Source: Collinsella sp. An7 (GTDB lineage Bacteria; Actinomycetota; Coriobacteriia; Coriobacteriales; Coriobacteriaceae). Taken from it: a stretch of DNA of 64,000 nt. Positions 14,321 through 22,468 of this stretch are shown here, piece after piece. The stretch covers positions 124,001-188,000 of the forward strand of contig NZ_NFHP01000002.1 in NCBI RefSeq assembly GCF_002159335.1, in the 5' to 3' direction. A program made the position numbers and the translations under genes. Below the pieces are notes generated by a model. It was not told where the DNA came from, did not search any database, and saw only the letters and a list, made by a program, of their open reading frames with translations. Within the stretch, counting starts at the first letter, position 1; each line of letters starts with the position of its first letter.

Positions 14321-15776
14321 GACCGCGTACTCGCGCGAGGGCCTTGTCATGGCCCGCGACTACGAGAAGTGCCTCTCCTCGATGTGCCACCACGTGTCGA
14401 ACGACTCCTACTACGGGAAGCCCTTCCTGCTCGAGCCGTTCCAGCGCGAGAACATCTGGAAGCCCATATTCGCGACCGGGAGCATGGAGGATGGGAGGTT
14501 CAAGCGCCGGTTCCGCCGCGTGATAATCGGGCTCCCGTCCGGCTACGGCAAGACCGAGCTCGCGGCGGCCATCGTGCTCACCGTGGCCACGATGGAGGTC
14601 ATACACAACGGCCAGTACGGCGTCGTGGCGTCGAGCAAGGACCAGGTGCGCAACATCTTCGAGAAGATAGCCACCATGATTAAGCTCAACGACACGTGGC
14701 GCGACCAGTGGGAGATAGGCAAGGACGTCATCACCCACCGCGAGACCGGCGCCAAGATCATGGTGCTGCCGAACAAGCCGGACGCCTTGGAATCGTGGCA
14801 CTTCAACGTGCTCGTATTCGATGAGCTCCACGTCTACAAGGACAGCAAGGTGTGGGACGCGGGCCTCAAGGGACAGAAGGTGCTCTGGAACCCGCTCTCC
14901 ATCGGCATCACCACTGCAGCGGACGCGCGCGAGGGCTTCCTCTGGGACACCCTGAAGAAGGCCGACGACGACCACGGCATGTACCTCTACTGGCTCGGCC
15001 TCGATGATAAGGCCGACATCGACAAGCGCGAGAGCTGGGAGCCTCTCATGTGCGCCTCGTGGGTCACGTGGGAGAGCATCCAAGACCAGCGCGGCATGGC
15101 CACGTCGAAGCGGTCGTTCGAGCGCTACACCGCCAACCGGTTCCCATCGGACAGGGACGCGTACTCGTGCTTCACCACGGCGCAGCTCGACCGGTGCGAG
15201 CGCGGCGTGAACAGGCTCGACTTCGAGCGGCCCTACACCATAGGCATCGACGGCGCCACGGCGGGCGACTCGTACGCGATAGTGGCCTATCAGGAGCGCC
15301 CGAACAAGAGCGGGAAGATGGTCGGCTACACCAAGAGCTGGATATTCGACACGCCGGACGAGGACACCGGGCACTACCCGCTGAACCAGATCATGGAGCT
15401 CATAGCCGGGGTGTGCCAAGAGCACTGGCCGGAGGTCGTTGGCATCGACCCGAACCGCATGATCGTCATGAGCAGCCAGCTCAACGACGTGTACGGCATC
15501 GACACCGTGTCCTTCGCCCAGAACAACGCCACCATGTGCCAAGCGACCTCAATCGTGATGAACCTCGTGAAGGACAGGCGGCTCAAGCTCAAGGGCGAGA
15601 GGAAGCTTCGGCAGCACTTGGAGAACACCGTGGAGGAGGAGCGCGAGCCATACGGCACGCGCTTCGGCAAGGACTCTCGCAAATCCAAGATAGACGGCGC
15701 TATCGCCTTGGCTATAGCCGCGCTCGCCTACAACAAGCTCGTGTCGGGAAGCGAGGACGCCCCGGAAATCTACTAA
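14307..15776 (+). CDS. terL: Terminase large subunit
   Basis: 489 residues. Walker A is GLPSGYGKTE; Walker B is NVLVFDELHVY; the RNase H-like nuclease starts at YTIGIDGATAGDSYAIVAYQ and continues with VVGIDPNRM, supplying metal-binding Asp residues. The enzyme pumps DNA into the prohead and cuts concatemers. The length and VLPNKPDALESWHFN region fit phage terminases of the HK97/phi-C31 group. ATG 14349 is an alternative start. Confidence 0.95.
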   Translation: MRRTETAYSREGLVMARDYEKCLSSMCHHVSNDSYYGKPFLLEPFQRENIWKPIFATGSMEDGRFKRRFRRVIIGLPSGYGKTELAAAIVLTVATMEVIHNGQYGVVASSKDQVRNIFEKIATMIKLNDTWRDQWEIGKDVITHRETGAKIMVLPNKPDALESWHFNVLVFDELHVYKDSKVWDAGLKGQKVLWNPLSIGITTAADAREGFLWDTLKKADDDHGMYLYWLGLDDKADIDKRESWEPLMCASWVTWESIQDQRGMATSKRSFERYTANRFPSDRDAYSCFTTAQLDRCERGVNRLDFERPYTIGIDGATAGDSYAIVAYQERPNKSGKMVGYTKSWIFDTPDEDTGHYPLNQIMELIAGVCQEHWPEVVGIDPNRMIVMSSQLNDVYGIDTVSFAQNNATMCQATSIVMNLVKDRRLKLKGERKLRQHLENTVEEEREPYGTRFGKDSRKSKIDGAIALAIAALAYNKLVSGSEDAPEIY

Positions 15777-15777
15777 T

Positions 15778-15796
15778 CTCACGCCGCCCGTACCAT
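15778..15796 (+). repeat. Recurring phage element, copy 3 (before portal gene)
   Basis: CTCACGCCGCCCGTACCAT preceded by TAAT, 22 bases before the portal start. It is one of the two best matches to the shared consensus. Confidence 0.55.
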
Positions 15797-15818
15797 GCCG
15801 CCAGAAGAAAGGGGCAGC

Positions 15819-17117
15819 ATGGGACGTTTCTACGACATGTTCTACAAGCGCGGCGAGGAGCCGGAGCTTTCAGACGTGGTGCGCGTCAACCTTCCGCCGG
15901 GGTTCGCTCCCACACCGGCTGGATACGGCGCGCTCATGTCAATCGACTACGCCGCGTGCGAGCAGACCAAGGCGCGCTCAATGGCGTCTCTTCCGTTCAG
16001 CGTGGTCAACCACAGGCGCAGCGGATCGGAGCGCCTGACCAACCATCCGCTCGCGAAGCTCCTCAACGGCATGGCCAACGAGGAGATGACCGCCCCGGCG
16101 CTCATGGCGTGGACGGTGCTGCGACGTGACACGTTCGGCAACGCCTACTGGTTCATCGAGTGGAACCGTGGGCGCATCGAGGCCATCTGGCCCATCACCG
16201 CGACCGTGCAGCACAACTATGACCGCGACGCGCCGAAGGGCTACCGCACCACCTACACCGTATCGCCGGGCGATGACCACGTGCCCGCAGGGACGTACTT
16301 CAACCACGAGGTCGTCAACATCTGCACGCACGTGACCAAGGACGGCATCAAGGGCAAGTCGCTCGCGAAGCTGGCAGCCGAGGAGATCGGCCTGAGCCTC
16401 GACCTTGAGCGCTTCTACCGATCGATGCTCCGCAACGGGAACCACCATCTGGGCCACGTCGAGCTACCAGCCGGGAACGTCATCAACGACGAGAAGAAGC
16501 TGAGCGCCCTGCGCACGGCAATCGACATGAAGAGCGGCATCACCGAGGCAGGGCGCGCGCCCATCTTCGGCTACGGGGCTAAGTGGGTCGCCGACCAGCA
16601 GACCATGAAGGACGCGTCGGTCATCGAGCAGCAGAAGTGGGTGCTGCATCAGGTGTGCCGCGCCTGCAACGTTCCCCCTTGGAAGGTCTACGACGGAGAC
16701 CAGACGACCTACGCCGGCGGGCAGCAGTCCAACATCGACTACGTGACTGACACCATAGTGCCCGACGTGCGGTGCATCGAGATCGCGTTGCATCCGGTTC
16801 TCGCGTCCTGCGGGCTTCCGAACGCGCAGGCCAAGTTCCGCGTTCAGGGCCTCATGCGCGGCGACGACGCCACCCGCACCCAGTACTACCGCGAGATGGG
16901 CTATCTGGGCGCGATCACGCGCGAGGACGTCCGCGACCTTGAGGACTTCGACCCGCTTGAGGGCATCGGGCTTCCGCTGTTCCCGCTGAACTACGGAACC
17001 GTCAACCCTGATGGAACCGTGAACGTTTTCAACTCGTCCAACGCAGAGAAGCCGAAGGAACCCGGAGACGGGAGCCAGACGGGAGTAGGAGGCACGAATG
17101 TTTCAAATCAAGAATGA
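15819..17117 (+). CDS. Portal protein, HK97 family
   Basis: Start ATG 15819 with GAAAGGGG upstream; an in-frame ATG at 15795 lies inside the recurring element and lacks a site. The 432-residue protein has the family's EQTKARSMASLPFSVVN, RDTFGNAYWFIEWNRGRIEA and AGGQQSNIDYVTDTIVPDV segments. Twelve copies form the ring through which DNA is packed and released. The Ser/Gly-rich tail overlaps the protease gene by 20 bases. Confidence 0.93.
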   Translation: MGRFYDMFYKRGEEPELSDVVRVNLPPGFAPTPAGYGALMSIDYAACEQTKARSMASLPFSVVNHRRSGSERLTNHPLAKLLNGMANEEMTAPALMAWTVLRRDTFGNAYWFIEWNRGRIEAIWPITATVQHNYDRDAPKGYRTTYTVSPGDDHVPAGTYFNHEVVNICTHVTKDGIKGKSLAKLAAEEIGLSLDLERFYRSMLRNGNHHLGHVELPAGNVINDEKKLSALRTAIDMKSGITEAGRAPIFGYGAKWVADQQTMKDASVIEQQKWVLHQVCRACNVPPWKVYDGDQTTYAGGQQSNIDYVTDTIVPDVRCIEIALHPVLASCGLPNAQAKFRVQGLMRGDDATRTQYYREMGYLGAITREDVRDLEDFDPLEGIGLPLFPLNYGTVNPDGTVNVFNSSNAEKPKEPGDGSQTGVGGTNVSNQE

Positions 17118-17835
17118 GGCCCAGCGCGCGACGGTGTACCTCTACGGCACCATCGGGAGCGACTTCTGGGACATGGATTCGAGCAACACGGCCAAGAACT
17201 TCGCCGCGACGCTTGACGAGCTGAGTCCCAAGCCGCTCGACATCCGCATCGACAGCTGCGGCGGCGACGTGTACGAGGGCTTCGGCATCGCCTCGGCCAT
17301 CCAGCGCTACGAGGGCGAGACCACCGCATACGTTGACGGCATCGCGGCCTCGGCGGCCTCCTACATCGCCGTCATGGCGGACAAGGTCATCATGAGCGAC
17401 TTCGCGCAGCTGATGATTCATGACGCATGGACCTACACGAGCGGCAACGCGGCAGAGCTTCTTGTGGCCGCAGAGCGCCTTGAGGCCGTGGACGCCACCA
17501 TCGCGGGCATCATCGCCGCACGCTCCGGCATGGACGTTGAGGACGTGCGTTCCGCCATGGACGCCGAGACGTGGTACGACGCGCAGGCCGCAGTTGACGC
17601 GGGCCTCGCGGACGAGATCATCCAGACCGAGCAGCGCGTGGCGGCCTGCATCGACCCGGCCATGCTGGCCCGCTACAAGCATGCCCCGAAGGCGGCAATC
17701 GAGGCGCTTTCCACTCCCAAGCCCGCCGAGCCGGAGGACGAGCCGGGCAAATCTCACGCCGCAAATACCATGCAGCAAAACGAGGGGAGCCGCCTCCTCG
17801 TGCTGGGAAACAGGGTCTACCAGACAAAGGAGTAG
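17098..17835 (+). CDS. ClpP-like (S14) prohead maturation protease
   Basis: 245 residues. The ClpP fold is clear: IRIDSCGGDVYEGFGIASAI, VDGIAASAASYIAVMAD (Ser85 nucleophile) and AQLMIHDAWTYTSGN (His108). In phages such proteases trim the scaffold or delta domain of the capsid. The last about 35 residues are low-complexity and their DNA contains copy 4 of the recurring element, so part of the tail may be a coding by-product. It precedes the capsid gene by 2 bases. Confidence 0.9.
   Translation: MFQIKNEAQRATVYLYGTIGSDFWDMDSSNTAKNFAATLDELSPKPLDIRIDSCGGDVYEGFGIASAIQRYEGETTAYVDGIAASAASYIAVMADKVIMSDFAQLMIHDAWTYTSGNAAELLVAAERLEAVDATIAGIIAARSGMDVEDVRSAMDAETWYDAQAAVDAGLADEIIQTEQRVAACIDPAMLARYKHAPKAAIEALSTPKPAEPEDEPGKSHAANTMQQNEGSRLLVLGNRVYQTKE
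17753..17771 (+). repeat. Recurring phage element, copy 4 (end of protease gene)
   Basis: CTCACGCCGCAAATACCAT preceded by AAAT, inside the 3' end of the protease gene and 66 bases before the capsid start. It is the only copy embedded in a clear coding frame. Confidence 0.5.
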
Positions 17836-17837
17836 AA

Positions 17838-18962
17838 ATGGCAGTCATCACTTCCAAGCAGCTCTGGCAGGAGCGCAACCGACTCGCGGAGGAGCAGCGC
17901 ATCGCCGCCGACTCCGGCGACAAGGACAAGGCCCTCGTCATTCAGGGCCACATCGAGCAGCTCGACGTCACGCTCGAGCACGTCATCGACATGGAGGACG
18001 CGCTTCGCAACGCGCCCAAGCCCAAGCCGCAGAACACCTCCTTCGCCGAGCGCATCTTCGGCGCTCGCGACGAGTTCCACGGCGTGGAGATCGGCTTCAA
18101 GAACTCCGCCGAGGTCGGCCCGCGCAACGACGCGACCGTCGTCACCGTCGGCGCCCCCACCGAGATCGAGCTCGAGCTCCCGGCCAAGCCCGAGTCCCCG
18201 TTCCAGACCTTCGCGGACACCCTCCTCGAGGCCCCCGCAGCCGGTTCCGTCAGCTACAAGCAGCGCAGCACCCAGACCGGCTCCCCGGACACGTGGGGCG
18301 GCGTGACCTCCGGCAACTCCGCGACCAAGAGCCGCGTGCTCTACTCCTACAAGGACGCCGTCGCCAACAAGGAGACCATCGCTGGCTACGTCCCCATCTC
18401 CAAGGAGTCCCTCAGGGACTACGACGAGCTGATGGACGTCACCAACCATGACCTCCTGCTCGACCTCGACATGAAGACAAACTCCAAGTACTGGACCGGC
18501 GACAGCTCCACCGGCATCGTGGGCATCACCAACGTCACCGGCATCCAGACCTTCGAGACCGCCATGGGCGGCAACTACTACGAGGCCATCCGCAAGATGC
18601 GCACCCTCGTCATGAAGAACGGCCTCTGCATCCCCACGCACGTCGCCGTCTCGCCCGAGATCAAGGAGGCCATCGACCTCTACAAGACCGCCACGGGCCT
18701 CTACCAGACGCTCGGCACCAACATCTACTGGGGCATGCCCGTCGTGGAAGACCCCGACTGCCCCGGCATCCTCGTGTACGACTCCTTCGCCGCTCGCCGC
18801 CGCGCCATTCACGGCGGGGTCTCGGTGGAGATCGGCTACTACAACGACCAGTTCATCAAAAACGAGCTGTCCATCCTCGCCGAGTGGACCAAGGCGCTTC
18901 AGGTGCGCCGCCCCGACGGCTTCTGCTACGCCGAGAAGACCGACCTCGACAAGACCGAGTAA
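17838..18962 (+). CDS. Major capsid protein, HK97 fold
   Basis: 374 residues. The first about 100 form a helical, charged scaffold-like delta region (ALVIQGHIEQLDVTLEHVID). The capsid body follows with LELPAKPESPFQTFADTLLE, GYVPISKESLRDYDELMD, GITNVTGIQTFE, and LGTNIYWGMPVVEDPDCPG. This is the HK97 type in which the upstream protease removes the delta region. The codon use is the most biased of the window, as expected for an abundant structural protein. Confidence 0.93.
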   Translation: MAVITSKQLWQERNRLAEEQRIAADSGDKDKALVIQGHIEQLDVTLEHVIDMEDALRNAPKPKPQNTSFAERIFGARDEFHGVEIGFKNSAEVGPRNDATVVTVGAPTEIELELPAKPESPFQTFADTLLEAPAAGSVSYKQRSTQTGSPDTWGGVTSGNSATKSRVLYSYKDAVANKETIAGYVPISKESLRDYDELMDVTNHDLLLDLDMKTNSKYWTGDSSTGIVGITNVTGIQTFETAMGGNYYEAIRKMRTLVMKNGLCIPTHVAVSPEIKEAIDLYKTATGLYQTLGTNIYWGMPVVEDPDCPGILVYDSFAARRRAIHGGVSVEIGYYNDQFIKNELSILAEWTKALQVRRPDGFCYAEKTDLDKTE

Positions 18963-18971
18963 GGAGGAGCC

Positions 18972-19142
18972 ATGTACACGAGCACCAAGAGGGTCACGCG
19001 CGACGGCCGCCTCGTCGCCTACAAGGGCGAGACCATGTCCGACGACGAGGCGCGCGAGCGCGGGCTCCTCAAGGAGGAGAAGCCCAAGGGCAAGGCGCCG
19101 CGCCGCAAGGCCAAGCCCGAGCCAGAGGACGAGGAGGAGTGA
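18972..19142 (+). CDS. Small basic-acidic protein after capsid, 56 aa
   Basis: AGGAGG precedes ATG 18972. The chain starts with MYTSTKRVTRDGRLVAYKG and ends in alternating Lys/Arg and Glu/Asp. Short proteins of this type lie between capsid and connector genes in many siphophages; the role is unknown. Stop and next start overlap as TGATG. Confidence 0.6.
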   Translation: MYTSTKRVTRDGRLVAYKGETMSDDEARERGLLKEEKPKGKAPRRKAKPEPEDEEE

Positions 19143-19900
19143 TGCTCGTAGCGCCGGACTCGACAATCCGCGTCGCGGCATCCGAGGCCATCACGCTCAA
19201 GCTAGAGGCCGACGCCTCGATCGACTCCGCGACCCTGCGCCCCCGCTTCGGCGGGGAGCAGGGTCTCCCCGTTGAGGACAACGCCATCGAGCTTCCCGTG
19301 ATGAAGGCGCCCGACCTCCTGCGCATCGACTGGAAGGTCGGCGGCGAGACCATGTTCTCCACCTACTGCGAGGTGGTCTCCCGCCACTACTTCCCGCTCG
19401 ACGCGCTCAGGGGCTACGGCGACGGGCAGGACGACTTCGACAAGCTCAGCGAGGAGGAGCTGTTCCAGGCGCGTCAGGCGGCCACCGAGGTCATCGAGCG
19501 CAACGCCCTCCGCTCCTTCGTCACCCGCATCGGGCGCACCAAGGACTACGGGCGCGGCAGCTACCTTCAGCTCGACCACAACGACGTGCGCGAGCTCCTG
19601 ACCGAGGGCTACCGGCTCGAGAGCGACTGTCAGGCCACGCGCACGGCGTGCCACCCCTTCCCGTGCTGGGTCGAGTACCTCTACGGCTACGGGGAGGTGC
19701 CCGCGCAGGTGTCCCGCGCCGCCCTTGAGCTCGCGGCGTACATGCTCCGCCCCTCGAACCGCCCCATCGGTGCCACGGGCGAGAGCACGGACGCGGGCTT
19801 CATCCGCTTCACCACGGCAGGGCAGGACGGCGCCACGGACATCCCCGAGGTCAATGCGGCCATCGAGCAGTTCGGGCGGGGGGCGAACCTCGTATGGTGA
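19142..19900 (+). CDS. Head-tail connector (adaptor-like) protein
   Basis: 252 residues from ATG 19142. After a beta-rich N-terminus, a helical part with LSEEELFQARQAATEVIERN and a DVRELLTEGYRLESD region, then AALELAAYMLRPSNRPIG, fits gp6/gp15-type adaptor proteins that bind under the portal. The N-terminal domain is longer than in HK97 gp6. The position directly after the capsid gene supports the role. Confidence 0.7.
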   Translation: MLVAPDSTIRVAASEAITLKLEADASIDSATLRPRFGGEQGLPVEDNAIELPVMKAPDLLRIDWKVGGETMFSTYCEVVSRHYFPLDALRGYGDGQDDFDKLSEEELFQARQAATEVIERNALRSFVTRIGRTKDYGRGSYLQLDHNDVRELLTEGYRLESDCQATRTACHPFPCWVEYLYGYGEVPAQVSRAALELAAYMLRPSNRPIGATGESTDAGFIRFTTAGQDGATDIPEVNAAIEQFGRGANLVW

Positions 19901-20367
19901 CGTTCAAGGAGGCGCGCGACGAGCTGTACCGGCGCATGGCCAAGGTAGCCGAGGGCTTCGCCGACCTCTACCCAGGCGTGCAGGCACCGAAGGTCTACGA
20001 CGGGTTCCCGACCAGCGAGCCGCCGTTCTACATCGCGGTCGATTCCATCGTGGACACCGCGACCATGGGCGGGCGCGCTGTGCCGGGTGCCGGGAAGCTC
20101 GACTTCACCATCCACGTCCTGTGCTTCGCCCGCCACTCCGACCAAGCCACGGCATCGGCGACGCTTCTGGCTTACGTGGACGCGGTCTTCAACGCCGTGA
20201 TGGCAGACCAGCGCCTCGCCATGTCCGTTGACAACTCGTTCCCATCCATCGAGGCCGCCGGAGCGTCCGGTGACAGCTCCAAGTACCACATGGCCGCTGC
20301 ATCCGTGGGCGTGCAGTGCTCCGTGTTCGCCAAGTGCCCGCAGAAGTTCAGGGAGGTTATGCAGTGA
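19894..20367 (+). CDS. Head-tail joining / tail terminator-like protein
   Basis: 157 residues. FKEARDELYRRMAKVAEGFA and a long beta stretch (AGKLDFTIHVLCFARHSDQA) are like tail-terminator or minor-connector proteins. The place after the connector agrees. The exact joint (stopper or terminator) cannot be decided. Confidence 0.6.
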   Translation: MVTFKEARDELYRRMAKVAEGFADLYPGVQAPKVYDGFPTSEPPFYIAVDSIVDTATMGGRAVPGAGKLDFTIHVLCFARHSDQATASATLLAYVDAVFNAVMADQRLAMSVDNSFPSIEAAGASGDSSKYHMAAASVGVQCSVFAKCPQKFREVMQ

Positions 20368-20522
20368 TCGCCACCAAGGACGTCTCGGTGCTCTACAACG
20401 GGCACCCCTACCGGTTCAAGAAGGGCGCGACCGTCAAAGCGCCCACCGCGCTCGTGAGGGCGCTCAAGGAGCAGGGGGCGGTTCGAGCCGCCGCACGGAA
20501 GAAGGAGACCAGCGATGATTAA
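20364..20522 (+). CDS. Small phage protein, 52 aa
   Basis: GTG 20364 overlaps the previous stop. A single small beta domain (VSVLYNGHPYRFKKGATVKA) resembling SH3-like segments seen between connectors and tail tube genes. Overlaps the tail tube gene by 8 bases. Confidence 0.5.
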   Translation: MIATKDVSVLYNGHPYRFKKGATVKAPTALVRALKEQGAVRAAARKKETSDD

Positions 20523-21531
20523 CGTTTCCATCGGCATGCTGGGCGTCGCGCTTCAGGATAGCGACGCCCCGGCGGAGCAGCCCACCATCAAGCACGGCCT
20601 GACCGGCGGCGGTCTGGTCAACCCCGAGCGCACCATCGAGCAGAAGGCCGTTGCGTGCGGCCTGCGCGCCAACGCCGCGAACGGTGCCTACGTCTCCGAG
20701 GTCAACATGGGCGTTGACTTCGAGACGCTGGCCTACGCCGACTCACTTGCCCTCTACTGCCTCGCCGCAATGGGCAACATCGTCTCAACCACCGTTGAAG
20801 AGCATCCCGGCTACCACAAGCACGTCATCACGCTCGGCTCGGTGCTCCCGCTGCTGACCTTCTGGGGCCAGATCGGTGACACCGCCCAGCAGACCGTGCA
20901 CAAGGTTGACGGCTGCAAGGTTGACACGCTTGGCCTCACCTTCGAGGGCAACGCCCCGCTCGACATCAGCGTTACCGCAGCGGGCGTCGACGCGACGCTC
21001 TTCCAGTCTTGGGGCGACGTGGTCAACCCCTCGTGCTTCGACGGCTACTTCGTGCCCACCGGCGGCGACTTCAAGATCGACACCGCGAGCAAGACCCCCG
21101 TTGACGTGACCGTTACGCAGGGCAGCTTCGAGATGTCCAACAGCCTCGAGGCGAAGCGCGCGGCGGGTCAGGTCGTGCCAACCATCCTCGCGGAGGGCAA
21201 GCTGACCACCTCCGTGAACATGACCGTCGTGCCGGATGACTTCGCGCTCATGCGCAAGTGCCTCACCGGCGCTGCCGACGGCACCAAGGTCTCCTCCAAG
21301 ATCGTGTACGGCTCCGCGCTGTGGAAGTTCACCCACTCCGCCGACGCCAACTGCACGCTCGAAGTCGCGTTCACCAACGTGCCGTGGAACTTCGAGATGC
21401 CGGAGGTCGACCCCGAGGGAAACGCCGCAGAGGTCGAGTTCAGCGCCGATGACATCGGCATCGACTCCGCAGACGGCACCCCCGTCACCGTGACCATCGT
21501 CAACAAGACCGAGAGCTACATCACCGAGTAA
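20515..21531 (+). CDS. Major tail (tube) protein
   Basis: 338 residues. Long beta strands, GVDFETLAYADSLALYCLAA, and repeated DVTVTQGSFEMSNSLEAKRA style segments match siphovirus tube proteins. The C-terminal part after about residue 290 (AEVEFSADDIGIDSADGTPV) could be an added decoration domain. It precedes the frameshifting tail chaperones and the tape measure, as usual. Confidence 0.82.
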   Translation: MINVSIGMLGVALQDSDAPAEQPTIKHGLTGGGLVNPERTIEQKAVACGLRANAANGAYVSEVNMGVDFETLAYADSLALYCLAAMGNIVSTTVEEHPGYHKHVITLGSVLPLLTFWGQIGDTAQQTVHKVDGCKVDTLGLTFEGNAPLDISVTAAGVDATLFQSWGDVVNPSCFDGYFVPTGGDFKIDTASKTPVDVTVTQGSFEMSNSLEAKRAAGQVVPTILAEGKLTTSVNMTVVPDDFALMRKCLTGAADGTKVSSKIVYGSALWKFTHSADANCTLEVAFTNVPWNFEMPEVDPEGNAAEVEFSADDIGIDSADGTPVTVTIVNKTESYITE

Positions 21532-21540
21532 GGAGCAGCG

Positions 21541-21843
21541 ATGAAATACGCCTTCGTGTTCACCAAGCCGGAGGACGGCACCAGCTTCGAGATCGAGGGA
21601 GGCCGCTCCGCCCTCTGGGAGGCGCAGGAGAACGCCGCAGGCTGGCCGGATCGCGTCACCAACCAGAACCGCCTCGACTTCGCGTGGGCCTACGTTGCCG
21701 CCAAGCGCGCTGGGAAGCTCAAGGAGCTTGGCCTTGACGGCATGGAGTTCGATGAGGCCGTCGAGGCCCTTGCGGACACCTACGACGTTCTCATCAAGGA
21801 CAACAAGCCCGACGCCCCTTTAGCGGGCGCGCGCCCCGAATAG
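21541..21843 (+). CDS. Tail assembly chaperone G-like; also made as a -1 frameshift G-T fusion
   Basis: AAGGAGCAGCG precedes ATG 21541. The unshifted product has 100 residues (KYAFVFTKPEDGTSFEIEGG, FAWAYVAAKRAGKLKELGLD). A CCCTTTA heptamer in the right phase at 21816-21822 allows a -1 shift into a frame open to 22028. It would add RTGCSPYDLARLCDEYPAVF and a basic helical tail. Such G and GT proteins bind the tape measure and the tube protein during tail assembly, in a set ratio. Confidence 0.82.
   Translation: MKYAFVFTKPEDGTSFEIEGGRSALWEAQENAAGWPDRVTNQNRLDFAWAYVAAKRAGKLKELGLDGMEFDEAVEALADTYDVLIKDNKPDAPLAGARPE
21816..21822 (+). promoter_or_regulatory. Programmed -1 ribosomal frameshift site CCCTTTA
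   Basis: Zero-frame codons are CCT-TTA after a final C, giving the X-XXY-YYZ pattern. The -1 frame stays open until TGA 22026-22028 and encodes the chaperone T domain, while no separate start for that domain is seen. Confidence 0.78.
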
Positions 21844-22028
21844 CCGCGCTGAGCCTGAGAACGGGGTGCTCGCCGTATGACCTAGCGAGGCTGTGCGACG
21901 AGTACCCCGCTGTTTTCGATGAGTACGTGGACATGTTCTACGACGCTCAGGAGGAGCGGGGGCGCAAGGCCGACATGGAGGCGCGAAGGGCGAGGGTAAA
22001 CAGGATTTTCAATCGCGGGAGGAAATGA
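21844..22028 (+). CDS. Tail chaperone T domain, reached only by -1 frameshift
   Basis: This segment is in the -1 frame relative to the G gene. It encodes a helical acidic-then-basic protein part (DEYVDMFYDAQEERGRKADM, then VNRIFNRGRK). It has no ribosome site of its own and continues directly from the slippery site. Its stop overlaps the start of the HK97 gp10-like gene. Confidence 0.75.
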
Positions 22029-22468
22029 TGGCGTTCACTCACGGCGGCGGCGTCCGCATCGAGGCCAAGGGGCTTCAGGAGACCATCAAGGCCCTGCGCT
22101 CGATCAACAAGGAGCTTCCCCGCGAGTTCAAGAAGGGCCTGAAGCAGGACGCCAAGCCCATCCTCACCGACGCGCGAAACAACGCCCAGTCAATCGCCAG
22201 AACCGGCGCTTACGCGTCGAGCATGGCCATGCGCGCGATCTCGAACGGAATACGCATACAGAGCACCGACCCCGGCGCGGGAACCATCGAGTTCGCCAAC
22301 GCCGGGGCCGTCTACCTTTCGGGCAGGCGCAGGGGCCTCCCCGTCGGAGTCCCGCAGGGCAACCCTCCCCGCGCCCTCGTGAGGGCCGTCCTCGACAACG
22401 AGGACGCCGTTGTGGACGCGGTAGAGACCCGCATCGAGCAGACCATAAGGAAGTACCTCAATGGGTAA
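22028..22468 (+). CDS. HK97 gp10-like minor structural protein
   Basis: Two ATGs at 22025 and 22028; the second has better spacing from GGGAGG. The 146-residue protein has IEAKGLQETIKALRSINKEL, FKKGLKQDAKPILTDARNNA and VYLSGRRRGLPVGVPQGNPP, with a helical end, as in HK97 gp10 relatives (neck/tail completion). Its place after the chaperones rather than before the tube is unusual. Confidence 0.72.
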   Translation: MAFTHGGGVRIEAKGLQETIKALRSINKELPREFKKGLKQDAKPILTDARNNAQSIARTGAYASSMAMRAISNGIRIQSTDPGAGTIEFANAGAVYLSGRRRGLPVGVPQGNPPRALVRAVLDNEDAVVDAVETRIEQTIRKYLNG

